Source: Kamptonema sp. UHCC 0994 | GTDB taxonomy: Bacteria > Cyanobacteriota > Cyanobacteriia > Cyanobacteriales > Microcoleaceae | DNA length: 50,331 bases | Direction: 5' to 3' | NCBI RefSeq assembly: GCF_029167235.1 | Contig: NZ_JARFTR010000302.1 | Location: 1-50,331, forward strand | Shown: positions 33,770-41,462 of the stretch, piece after piece | Position numbering within the stretch: the stretch's first letter is position 1 | Layout: each line of letters opens with the position of its first letter | Translations under genes and position numbers: made by a program | The notes under the pieces: generated by a model | Databases searched by the model: none | What the model saw: only the letters and a program-made list of their open reading frames with translations | Told to the model about the DNA's origin: nothing

Positions 33770-35077
33770 ATGGACGTTAGTCGAGATAAAGCGCCAACTG
33801 CACAAGAGACATTCTTGCAGATGGCTCAAGCTGCTGGTTTGCGGGGGCGCATCCTGGTGACAATCGGCTTGCTGATTTTAGTCCGCTTGGGTGTCCATTT
33901 GCCAGTCCCCGGCATTGACCGCGTTGCTTTTGCCCAAAACGTTCAGAATAGCCCTTTAATTGGCTTTTTGGATCTTTTCTCTGGCGGAGGTCTATCTGCT
34001 TTAGGGATTTTTGCCCTAGGGATTTTGCCCTATATTAATGCTTCAATTATCATTCAATTGCTGACTGCGGCTCTCCCCAGTTTAGAGGAGTTGCAGAAGA
34101 ATGAAGGGGAAGCGGGGCGGCGTAAGATTTCTCAGATTACTCGCTATGTGGCACTGGGTTGGGCGGTGCTTCAAAGTGTAGGGATTGCGATCTGGGTCAG
34201 CCCGTTTGCACAGGAACCATCGCCTTTATTCATTGCTCAGACTGCCTTAGCTTTAACGGCGGGGTCGATGTTTGTCATGTGGGTGTCGGAGTTGGTGACG
34301 GAACGGGGAATTGGCAATGGTGCATCTCTGCTGATCTTTATCAACATTGTGGCGGTTTTGCCCCGTTCTTTGGGTCAAACTGTGGAGTTGGCTCAGAGCG
34401 GTAATAGCCAAATTGTCGGTCAAGTTATCGTTTTGTTGCTGGTTTTTTTGGTGATGATTGTTGGGATTGTTTTCGTTCAGGAAGGAACGCGCCGCATCCC
34501 GATTATTTCAGCTCGTCGCCAAGTTGGTCGCAAGGTTTACCGGGAAAAAAGCAGCTATTTGCCGCTACGGTTGAACCAAGGTGGGGTGATGCCGATTATT
34601 TTTGCTTCGGCTGTTTTGATTCTGCCAGCTTCCCTAGGGCAGTTTACAAATAATCCGATCTTGGTGCAGGTGGCTAATGCTTTGAACCCAAATGGCTCTA
34701 TGCCTTGGCTCTATGCGATCGTTTATCTGGTTTTGATCTTGTTCTTTAGCTATTTCTACGCTTCGTTGATTGTCAACCCTGTAGATATGTCTCAGAACTT
34801 AAAGAAAATGGGCGCGAGTATTCCAAGTATCCGCCCCGGTCAACAGACGAGCGATTATATAGAGAAGGTTTTGAATCGGCTGACATTTTTGGGAGCGATT
34901 TTTCTGGGCTTAGTGGCGATCGTGCCTACGGCTGTGGAAAGTGCTACTAATGTTACGACTTTTAGAGGGTTGGGGGCGACTTCGCTGTTGATTCTGGTCG
35001 GGGTGGCGATCGATACGGCTAAACAAATTCAAACTTACGTCATATCCCAGCGATATGAAGGAATGGTCAAGCAATAG
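33770..35077 (+). CDS. secY: Preprotein translocase subunit SecY
   Basis: The central pore of the Sec translocon, in the plasma and thylakoid membranes of cyanobacteria (435 aa). Ten hydrophobic segments are visible; family motifs include GRILVTIGLLILVRLGVHLPVPGI-type TM1 (LVRLGVHLPVPGI), FSGGGLSALGIFALGI and VGIVFVQEGTRRIPI. I chose ATG 33770 (MDVSRDKAPTAQ) over an in-frame TTG at 33764. adk starts 2 bases after its stop. Confidence 0.97.
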   Translation: MDVSRDKAPTAQETFLQMAQAAGLRGRILVTIGLLILVRLGVHLPVPGIDRVAFAQNVQNSPLIGFLDLFSGGGLSALGIFALGILPYINASIIIQLLTAALPSLEELQKNEGEAGRRKISQITRYVALGWAVLQSVGIAIWVSPFAQEPSPLFIAQTALALTAGSMFVMWVSELVTERGIGNGASLLIFINIVAVLPRSLGQTVELAQSGNSQIVGQVIVLLLVFLVMIVGIVFVQEGTRRIPIISARRQVGRKVYREKSSYLPLRLNQGGVMPIIFASAVLILPASLGQFTNNPILVQVANALNPNGSMPWLYAIVYLVLILFFSYFYASLIVNPVDMSQNLKKMGASIPSIRPGQQTSDYIEKVLNRLTFLGAIFLGLVAIVPTAVESATNVTTFRGLGATSLLILVGVAIDTAKQIQTYVISQRYEGMVKQ

Positions 35078-35079
35078 CA

Positions 35080-35637
35080 ATGCAATTGATTTTCTTGGGG
35101 CCTCCAGGGGCCGGAAAGGGAACTCAGGCTCAGCTTTTAGCGGCTTTCTGGAAAATTCCCCATATTTCTACGGGTGAGATTTTACGGGCCTGTGCGATCG
35201 CCAAAACTGATTTGGGTCTAAAGGCGCAAGCCTATATGGATCGCGGGGAGTTGGTGCCGGATCGAGTGCTGATGGATATGGTGCAGGAACGCCTGAAGGA
35301 ACCAGATGCTAGCGATGGCTGGATTTTGGATGGTTTTCCTCGCACTGTACCCCAGGCAACTTTTTTAGAGGAATTGTTGGATGGGGGAGGGCTGCGGGCG
35401 GTTAATTTGGATGTTCCCGATGAAATTTTGGTGGTGCGCTTGTTAGCAAGGGGCCGCAAGGATGACACCGAGGAGACGATCCGCCGTCGCCTGGAGGTTT
35501 ACCGGGAACAAACTGCCCCTTTGATTGGCTTTTATGGCGATCGCAACCAGTTAATTACTGTTGATGGCGATCGCTCTCTGGAAACAGTCACGGTAGAGCT
35601 TAAAAAATTGCTTGAGCCTGCTTCTCCTTCCCTATAG
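35080..35637 (+). CDS. adk: Adenylate kinase
   Basis: Interconverts ATP, AMP and ADP (185 aa, the short form without a zinc-type lid, as usual in cyanobacteria). P-loop GPPGAGKGTQ (7-16), HISTGEILRA (AMP site), GWILDGFPRT (near 81-90) and ARGRKDDTEETIRRRL (short lid). It starts 2 bases after secY and is coupled to it, as in many bacteria. Confidence 0.97.
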   Translation: MQLIFLGPPGAGKGTQAQLLAAFWKIPHISTGEILRACAIAKTDLGLKAQAYMDRGELVPDRVLMDMVQERLKEPDASDGWILDGFPRTVPQATFLEELLDGGGLRAVNLDVPDEILVVRLLARGRKDDTEETIRRRLEVYREQTAPLIGFYGDRNQLITVDGDRSLETVTVELKKLLEPASPSL

Positions 35638-35845
35638 TTTTGGTATTGCCTCTTGCTTTGAACCTCTTGGCGCTAACAACTTTTGCTAAGATATGTTAAC
35701 TAGGAACCTTTTTGCTAGTTGGCTTGATGTTAAGTCTGCCCGTTACAGCGAGTAGGTAAAAATGCCAATTGTTGAACGGGTACTCAAGAGAGTTCAAGGC
35801 TTGGCTCTCTGAGTGAATTAGTTGTTGAGTTGAGGAAACTACCAC

Positions 35846-36070
35846 TTGTCTAAGCAAGATTTAATTGAAATGGAAGGGACGGTGACGGAATCACTGCCCA
35901 ATGCGATGTTCCGCGTTGACCTAGATAATGGGTTTAATGTTCTGGCTCACATTTCTGGCAAGATCCGCCGTAATTACATCAAAATCCTTCCAGGCGATCG
36001 CGTCAAGGTCGAGTTAACCCCTTATGACTTGACCAAAGGGCGAATTACTTATCGCCTGCGGAAAAAGTAG
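35846..36070 (+). CDS. infA: Translation initiation factor IF-1
   Basis: IF-1 (74 aa) is an OB-fold protein that blocks the A site during initiation. [22 protein letters not shown] and [20 protein letters not shown] are diagnostic. The start codon is TTG (35846), rare for this class of gene, with TGAGGA 9 bases upstream; no ATG or GTG lies in a suitable place. The 208-base spacer after adk has a short basic frame (35762-35812). Confidence 0.95.
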
Positions 36071-36120
36071 CCTTAGATAAACTTTCTAAATACTAAATTC
36101 CAATTTAGTTAGATAGATTG

Positions 36121-36150
36121 TTGTAAATTCACCCAAGTAAATGCTATAAT
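36121..36150 (+). promoter_or_regulatory. Candidate internal promoter before rpmJ
   Basis: TTGTAA (36121-36126), 18-base spacer, perfect TATAAT (36145-36150). It would drive rpmJ-rpsM-rpsK-rpoA and genes beyond, separately from the upstream promoter. Start expected near 36157, leaving a 23-base leader. Confidence 0.5.
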
Positions 36151-36179
36151 GCTACGTTTGTAGTGTTGCCCAGAAAGGC

Positions 36180-36293
36180 ATGAAAGTTCGAGCATCTGTT
36201 AAGAAGATTTGTGAAAAGTGTCGCGTCATCCGCCGTCGCGGTCGAGTGATGGTGATATGTACTAACCCGAAACATAAGCAACGCCAGGGTTAG
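36180..36293 (+). CDS. rpmJ: 50S ribosomal protein L36
   Basis: A 37-aa protein with the full L36 pattern [20 protein letters not shown], then [17 protein letters not shown]. The C11-x2-C14, C27 and H32 zinc ligands are all present. It lies between infA and rpsM, as in most bacteria. Confidence 0.97.
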   Translation: MKVRASVKKICEKCRVIRRRGRVMVICTNPKHKQRQG

Positions 36294-36379
36294 GAGGGTT
36301 CTTATCCCAGGCATCGGAGCAATCTGCTGCCTGATTCAACAACATTGTAGCTAATTAGCATTCAGTAGGGAGTAAAAGC

Positions 36380-36763
36380 GTGGCACGGATTGCCGGGGTA
36401 GACCTTCCACGCGATAAGCGCGTAGAGATTGGTCTGACATACATTTATGGAATTGGACTAACCAGATCCCAAGAGATTCTAAGCGCCACAGGCGTAAATC
36501 CTGACACTCGCGTTAAGGATTTAAGCGACGCTGACGTGACGGCTCTGCGGGGAGAGGTAGAAACCAACTATCAAGTTGAAGGGGATCTCCGGCGCTTGGA
36601 GTCCATGAACATCAAGCGCTTGATGGATATCGGGACTTACCGGGGTAGACGGCATCGCTTGGGCTTGCCCGTGCGGGGTCAGCGAACCCGTACCAATGCC
36701 CGGACTCGTCGGGGCGTTCGCCGCACTGTTGCAGGCAAGAAAAAGGCACCTTCCAAGAAGTAA
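36380..36763 (+). CDS. rpsM: 30S ribosomal protein S13
   Basis: S13 (127 aa) contacts the P-site tRNA and bridges to the large subunit. [26 protein letters not shown] at the start and [28 protein letters not shown] near the end are diagnostic. GTG start with GGGAG 9 bases upstream. Confidence 0.97.
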   Translation: MARIAGVDLPRDKRVEIGLTYIYGIGLTRSQEILSATGVNPDTRVKDLSDADVTALRGEVETNYQVEGDLRRLESMNIKRLMDIGTYRGRRHRLGLPVRGQRTRTNARTRRGVRRTVAGKKKAPSKK

Positions 36764-36844
36764 CCTTTTTTTCAATCTACTTTCCGTGCAGGCTGGCACA
36801 AAGCCAGCAGGCAGTCAAATTCAAATGCCGTTAAAGAGACTCAT

Positions 36845-37240
36845 ATGGCGAGACAAACAACCAAAAAAGCTGGAGCCAAAAAGCAAAAAAGGAATGTACC
36901 CAACGGCCAAGCCTTTATCCAGTCTACCTTTAACAATACGATTGTCACTATCACCGATCTCAACGGCGAAGTGATTTCTTGGGCTTCAGCAGGTTCGAGC
37001 GGCTTTAAAGGAGCCAAGAAGGGCACTCCCTTCGCAGCTCAAACAGCAGCCGAAAGTGCGGCTCGCCGCGCCAACGACCAAGGTATGCGCCAAGTTGAAG
37101 TCATGGTTAGCGGGCCGGGAGCAGGTCGCGAAACAGCAATTCGGGCTCTCCAGGGTGCGGGTCTGGAAATCACTCTGATTCGAGATGTCACCCCCATTCC
37201 TCACAATGGCTGCCGCCCTCCCAAACGGCGACGAGTCTAA
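36845..37240 (+). CDS. rpsK: 30S ribosomal protein S11
   Basis: S11 (131 aa) lies on the platform near the E site. [39 protein letters not shown] and the C-terminal [18 protein letters not shown] are diagnostic. rpsD (S4), which follows in many bacteria, is not here; that is normal for cyanobacteria. Confidence 0.97.
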   Translation: MARQTTKKAGAKKQKRNVPNGQAFIQSTFNNTIVTITDLNGEVISWASAGSSGFKGAKKGTPFAAQTAAESAARRANDQGMRQVEVMVSGPGAGRETAIRALQGAGLEITLIRDVTPIPHNGCRPPKRRRV

Positions 37241-37242
37241 TT

Positions 37243-37305
37243 AATTAAAAATGCAAAATTAAAAATTAAAAATAAACGCAATAATTAAATTTTGCATTTT
37301 TAATT
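37243..37305. repeat. A/T-rich hairpin between rpsK and rpoA
   Basis: AATTAAAAATGCAAAATT (37243-37260) is perfectly inverted at 37288-37305. The flanks add AATTAAAA units, so a longer imperfect stem is possible. It starts 3 bases after the rpsK stop. Its T-rich right arm (37290-37318) could end or attenuate transcription before rpoA, or it may be a repeat of the same kind as the heptamer arrays. Confidence 0.8.
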
Positions 37306-37354
37306 TTTAATTTTTAATTCACTGTGGGGTTCAATGGAAAAGGGAGGTCACTCT

Positions 37355-38296
37355 GTGGCGCAATTTCAGATTGAGTGTATAGAGTCCAACACTGATAAAG
37401 ACCGAAGTCAGTACGGAAAATTTATCCTTGAACCGCTCGACCGGGGTCAAGGAACGACTGTTGGAAATGCGCTCAGGCGCGTGATGCTGTCAAACCTAGA
37501 AGGGACGGCTGTAACTTCAGTCCGTATTGCCGGAGTCAATCACGAGTTTGCCACAATTGAGGGGGTACGGGAGGATGTTCTAGAGATCCTGCTCAACATG
37601 AAGGAGGTTGTCCTTAAAAGCCATTCTTCCCAGCCGCAAATTGGCAGACTGCGAGTAGAAGGGCCTGCAACAGTCACCGCAGACCGCTTCGATGTACCCT
37701 CTGAGGTTGACGTGATCGACCGCAGCCAGTACATAGCTACTCTGTCCCCAGGCTCAACGCTGGAAATGGAATTCCGCATTGAAAGAGGGGTAGGGTATCG
37801 GGCAGTAGATCGAAGCCGTGACGATGGGGGAGCTCTAGATTTTCTCGCGATTGACGCGATTTTTATGCCGGTTCGCAAAGTCAACTACAGCGTTGAGGAT
37901 GCCCGCGTAGGCGGTTCTACAGAGAAAGATCGGCTGATCATGGAAATCTGGACTAATGGCAGTTTGACACCTCAAGAGGCTCTCAGTCAAGCTGCTAGCA
38001 TCTTGGTCGATCTGTTCTCTCCTCTGAAAGACATCACTTTAGAGTCACTCAGAAGCGATACTGGCTCAGATGCAGATCCCACCAGTCAGATTCCTATTGA
38101 AGAGTTGCAGTTGTCAGTCCGGGCTTACAACTGTCTAAAGCGGGCGCAAATCAATTCAGTTGCGGATTTGTTGGACTATACCCAAGAAGACTTGTTAGAA
38201 ATCAAGAACTTTGGTCAAAAGTCCGCAGAAGAAGTAATAGAAGCTTTGCAGAAACGCTTGGGCATTACTTTGCCTCAAGAAAAGGCTAAAACTTAG
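37355..38296 (+). CDS. rpoA: RNA polymerase alpha subunit
   Basis: Dimerises to start RNA polymerase assembly and contacts promoters and activators (313 aa). The N-terminal domain (about 1-230) has KFILEPLDRGQGTTVGNALRR and LFSPLKDITL; the C-terminal domain (about 245-305) has LSVRAYNCLKRAQINSVADLL and IKNFGQKSAEEV. I chose GTG 37355 (MAQFQIECIES): GGAGG lies 7 bases upstream and relatives begin the same way. An in-frame ATG at 37334 adds 7 residues that include the Shine-Dalgarno itself. Confidence 0.97.
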   Translation: MAQFQIECIESNTDKDRSQYGKFILEPLDRGQGTTVGNALRRVMLSNLEGTAVTSVRIAGVNHEFATIEGVREDVLEILLNMKEVVLKSHSSQPQIGRLRVEGPATVTADRFDVPSEVDVIDRSQYIATLSPGSTLEMEFRIERGVGYRAVDRSRDDGGALDFLAIDAIFMPVRKVNYSVEDARVGGSTEKDRLIMEIWTNGSLTPQEALSQAASILVDLFSPLKDITLESLRSDTGSDADPTSQIPIEELQLSVRAYNCLKRAQINSVADLLDYTQEDLLEIKNFGQKSAEEVIEALQKRLGITLPQEKAKT

Positions 38297-38375
38297 TAAC
38301 GGTTAACTGTTAACGGTTAACTGTTAACGGTTAACTGTTAACAACTAACCACTAACAACCAACAAATAACCATTA
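38297..38375. repeat. Heptamer array between rpoA and rplQ
   Basis: Alternating GTTAACG and GTTAACT units, then AACTAACC/AACCAAC units, ending 10 bases before rplQ. No Shine-Dalgarno for rplQ is seen. Confidence 0.9.
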
Positions 38376-38385
38376 ATCAATTGAT

Positions 38386-38736
38386 ATGCGTCACCGTTGT
38401 CGTGTTCCACAACTAAGTAAACCTGCTGACCAGCGCAAAGCCCTGCTGCGATCGCTGACAACAGAATTAATCCGTCACGGTAAAATCACCACCACTCTGA
38501 TCCGCGCCAAAGCTGTGCGGCCGGAAGTGGATCGGATGATTACCTTGGCAAAAGATGGCTCCCTCGCGGCTCGTCGGCGGGCTATGGGCTATATCTACGA
38601 CAAACAGCTAGTACACGCGCTGTTTGAACAAGCTCAAGAACGGTATGGCAATCGTAACGGTGGATATACCCGCGTCCTGCGGACTGTCCCCCGGACTGGA
38701 GATCATGCCGAAATGGCCATTATTGAATTAGTCTGA
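38386..38736 (+). CDS. rplQ: 50S ribosomal protein L17
   Basis: L17 (116 aa) lies beside the tunnel exit. [24 protein letters not shown] at the start (shown up to 20 residues as [20 protein letters not shown]), [19 protein letters not shown] and [26 protein letters not shown] at the end are diagnostic in shorter blocks. It is followed by truA after 27 bases. Confidence 0.96.
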   Translation: MRHRCRVPQLSKPADQRKALLRSLTTELIRHGKITTTLIRAKAVRPEVDRMITLAKDGSLAARRRAMGYIYDKQLVHALFEQAQERYGNRNGGYTRVLRTVPRTGDHAEMAIIELV

Positions 38737-38763
38737 TGCAGTGCAGCAAGGATTTGAGATTTT

Positions 38764-39603
38764 ATGATTGACAATCCAAAATTGACAGTCGAAAATCCCA
38801 AATCGATGCAGCGCATTGCTTTAGTCATCCAATATATCGGCACAGATCTGCACGGTTGGCAGCGGCAGCCGCATCAGCGTACAGTACAGGAAGAGATCGA
38901 AACAACTATCTCAACAGTGCTGCAACGTCCGGTAACGCTGCATGGGGCCGGAAGAACCGACTCTGGAGTTCATGCCGCTGCTCAAGTAGCCCACTTTGAT
39001 GCCGAAGGCCCAGTTCCAGCCCATCGCTGGAAAGATATTCTCAACTCGCGACTGCCTAAAGATATTTTAATTCGAGCCTCCGCTAAGGTGGAACCCACCT
39101 GGCACGCTCGGTTTTCAGCCACTTGGCGGCGCTATCGCTACACCCTTTATACAGACCCAGTACCTAACTTGTTTGTCCGTCCCTTTGCTTGGCACTATTA
39201 TCATGCACCTCTGGATGAATCTTTAATCCAGGCGGCTTTGACTCCCTTGATTGGGCGCTTTCACTTGGCAGCTTTTCACCGCGCTGGGTCGTCACGCCCT
39301 CATTCCTGGGTAGACGTGCAAGTAGCAGAGTGTCAGCGATTTGGGTCGTTCATTCACATAGAAGTTCAGGCGAGTGGGTTTCTGTACGGGATGATGCGGC
39401 TGCTAGTGGGGCTGCTGGTGCAGGTGGGTAGAGGAGAGCGATCGCTTGAGAATTTTAAAGACATCTGGGTTCAAGAACGTCGAGAAATGGTAAAATATTC
39501 TGCCCCTGCTCATGGTTTATGCCTGCTGCGAGTTGGCTATCCAGAATTTCCATTTCCCCCCCAAGTCTGGTACGACACCCAACCTAAATTTGTCTTTGGT
39601 TAA
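38764..39603 (+). CDS. truA: tRNA pseudouridine(38-40) synthase TruA
   Basis: Makes pseudouridine at positions 38-40 of the tRNA anticodon stem (279 aa). Catalytic aspartate D66 in GAGRTDSGVHA; RRYRYTLYTD and GFLYGMMRLLVGLLVQVG are further family motifs. The first 14 residues (MIDNPKLTVENPKS) precede the usual start, so ATG 38806 (MQRIALVIQYIG) is a likely alternative; AAGG 12 bases before 38764 slightly favours the longer form. The TAA stop is part of the first GTTAAC of the next repeat array. truA between rplQ and rplM is a common order. Confidence 0.95.
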   Translation: MIDNPKLTVENPKSMQRIALVIQYIGTDLHGWQRQPHQRTVQEEIETTISTVLQRPVTLHGAGRTDSGVHAAAQVAHFDAEGPVPAHRWKDILNSRLPKDILIRASAKVEPTWHARFSATWRRYRYTLYTDPVPNLFVRPFAWHYYHAPLDESLIQAALTPLIGRFHLAAFHRAGSSRPHSWVDVQVAECQRFGSFIHIEVQASGFLYGMMRLLVGLLVQVGRGERSLENFKDIWVQERREMVKYSAPAHGLCLLRVGYPEFPFPPQVWYDTQPKFVFG

Positions 39604-39774
39604 CTGTTAACTGTTAACTGTTAACTGTTAACTGATAACGGTTAGTTGTTGGTTGTTTCACCAATTAGCAATTAGCAATTAGCAATTAGCAATTAGCAAT
39701 TAGCAATTAGCAATTAGCAATTAGCAATTAGCAATTAGCCACTAACAACTAACAACTAACAACTAACAATTACC
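39600..39774. repeat. Long composite heptamer array between truA and rplM
   Basis: GTTAACT units (39600-39636, including the truA stop), GTTAGTTG-like units, eleven perfect AATTAGC copies (39663-39739), then AACTAAC units to 2 bases before the rplM ATG. It is the most regular array in the window. Confidence 0.95.
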
Positions 39775-39775
39775 G

Positions 39776-40231
39776 ATGAACACAACTTATGTCCCTCCTG
39801 TAAATACCCTAGAACATAACTGGTACGTCGTAGATGCGACGGATCAGCGTCTAGGTCGTCTTGCCACTGAAATTGCCTCCCGCCTTCGGGGAAAAAATAA
39901 GCCTACTTTTACTCCCCACATGGATACCGGCGATTTCATAATTGTGATCAATGCCGAAAAGGTAGCTGTTACTGGCAAAAAACGTAGCCAGAAAATCTAT
40001 CGCCGCCATTCTGGAAGACCAGGTGGTATGAAAACGGAAACTTTTGCTAAATTGCAAGTCCGTTTACCCCAAAGAATTGTTGAAGAAGCTGTGCGTGGGA
40101 TGCTACCCCATAATTCTCTGGGAAGACAGCTATTTACTAAGTTAAAAGTGTACGCTGGCCCTGACCATCCCCACGCAGCTCAAAAACCAGAACAGTTAAT
40201 TATTAATACGATTCCGGGAGGAAATGATTAA
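39776..40231 (+). CDS. rplM: 50S ribosomal protein L13
   Basis: L13 (151 aa) is an early 50S assembly protein. [54 protein letters not shown] and [19 protein letters not shown] are diagnostic. Its ATG abuts the repeat array, so there is no Shine-Dalgarno. It overlaps rpsI by one base (TAATG), with GGAGG 6-11 bases before the shared start. Confidence 0.97.
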   Translation: MNTTYVPPVNTLEHNWYVVDATDQRLGRLATEIASRLRGKNKPTFTPHMDTGDFIIVINAEKVAVTGKKRSQKIYRRHSGRPGGMKTETFAKLQVRLPQRIVEEAVRGMLPHNSLGRQLFTKLKVYAGPDHPHAAQKPEQLIINTIPGGND

Positions 40232-40644
40232 TGCAAGTTGTAGATACATCAGGTCGCGCTATGTACTGGGGTACAGGCCGCCGCAAATCTTCGATCGCAC
40301 GGGTGCGTTTAGTACCGGGTACAGGTGAATTGACGATCAATGGTAAAAAGGGCGATCTTTATCTGCAATTTAATGCAGGTTATTTAGCTCTTGCTAAGGC
40401 TCCTTTGGAAACTTTGGGCCTGGAAAATGAGTACGATATTCTGGTGAAGGCTGAGGGCGGTGGATTGACTGGCCAGGCTGACTCTATTCGCTTAGGTGTT
40501 GCTAGAGCTTTGTGTCAATTAGACCCAGAAAACCGCAAGCCTTTAAAGAGTGAGGGTTACTTGACTCGCGATCCCCGTGCTAAAGAACGGAAGAAGTACG
40601 GTTTACGGAAAGCTCGTAAGGCTCCTCAATACTCGAAACGGTAG
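40231..40644 (+). CDS. rpsI: 30S ribosomal protein S9
   Basis: S9 (137 aa); its C-terminal tail touches the P-site tRNA anticodon. [19 protein letters not shown] at the start and the tail [20 protein letters not shown] are diagnostic. It overlaps rplM by one base and has GGAGG upstream. ATG 40261 is a possible shorter start. Confidence 0.97.
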   Translation: MQVVDTSGRAMYWGTGRRKSSIARVRLVPGTGELTINGKKGDLYLQFNAGYLALAKAPLETLGLENEYDILVKAEGGGLTGQADSIRLGVARALCQLDPENRKPLKSEGYLTRDPRAKERKKYGLRKARKAPQYSKR

Positions 40645-40648
40645 GCGC

Positions 40649-40764
40649 GAAGGAAGAAGGAAGAAGGAAGAAGGAAGAAGGAAGAAGGAAGAGGGAAAAG
40701 GGAAGAAGAAAATCTCCCCTGCTCCCCCGCTCCCCTGCCCCCCCGCTCCCCTGCTCCCCTGCTC
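40649..40764. repeat. Purine heptamer and pyrimidine octamer arrays
   Basis: About seven GGAAGAA-type units (40649-40707) followed by CTCCCCTG/CTCCCCCG units (40716-40764). They differ from the GTTAAC family but occupy the same kind of position, between two ribosomal-protein genes. Confidence 0.88.
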
Positions 40765-40816
40765 CATAGGTCAGCTAAAATAGTAGTAGATTTGCAAGAT
40801 TAGAGAGTAGAAAAAA

Positions 40817-41137
40817 ATGGCAAAGGATGGTATTCATCCCAAGTGGTATCCCGAAGCGAAGGTTTACTGTAACGGGGAAATGGTAATGACGGTTGGCTCG
40901 ACGAAGCCACAACTTAATGTTGATGTCTGGTCTGGCAATCATCCCTATTACACTGGGACTCAGAAGATTATTGACACGGAAGGACGAGTTGAAAGGTTCT
41001 TACGTAAGTACGGGATGATGGATGGCGGTCAAATGCCCCCACCAGTCGATCCTCAAGCGAGTGGGCCGATTGTAGAGGCTCCCAAAACAGATGCGACTCC
41101 TGCTAAGGGTGGTAAGGGCGGCAAAAAGAAGAAGTAG
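40817..41137 (+). CDS. rpmE: 50S ribosomal protein L31
   Basis: L31 (106 aa) bridges the two subunits at the central protuberance. MAKDGIHPKWYPEAKVYCNG, VDVWSGNHPYYTG and RVERFLRKYG mark the family. Only one cysteine (C18) remains of the zinc-binding set, so it is the zinc-independent form common in cyanobacteria. The last 35 residues are a Pro/Lys/Gly-rich tail ending GGKGGKKKK, beyond the usual core. Confidence 0.95.
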   Translation: MAKDGIHPKWYPEAKVYCNGEMVMTVGSTKPQLNVDVWSGNHPYYTGTQKIIDTEGRVERFLRKYGMMDGGQMPPPVDPQASGPIVEAPKTDATPAKGGKGGKKKK

Positions 41138-41347
41138 CTATTGTCATTTGTCCGCAGTCTGTTGAGGGTGGTTTTTTCTACCGACAACATACCTCTGTGG
41201 GATTGGGAAGCGAAGATTTTGGATTTTAGATTGACGGGTTGGTGGGCGATTTAAGAAGTCTGCGTAGGCGAAGCTAATGGTAAGTATCGCGAATATTTAA
41301 TCTAAATCCAAAATCTCAAGTTCTCGATCGAAAATCGGCGCAAAATG
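41138..41347. other. Intergenic region after rpmE
   Basis: No gene is visible. A GTTGAGGGTGG.../CCGACAAC partial hairpin follows rpmE, and 41210-41330 holds dispersed-repeat-like text of the form AAATCTAAAATCC. No promoter stands out. Confidence 0.4.
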
Positions 41348-41433
41348 ACACGGGTTTTCTAGCCTGTGTTGCAAAATAACACAGGCTTTTTGGTCTGTGG
41401 TGTTAATAAAGCAGGCTTAAAGGCCTGTGCTGC
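41348..41433. repeat. Three consecutive ACACAGGC palindromes
   Basis: Three related hairpins at 41348-41369, 41379-41403 and 41410-41433, each with a left arm like ACACAGGC and right arm like GCCTGTGT around a short T/A-rich loop, spaced about 31 bases. They lie just upstream of prfA. Confidence 0.8.
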
Positions 41434-41462
41434 CAACTAACAAAGGACAAAGGACAAGTACA

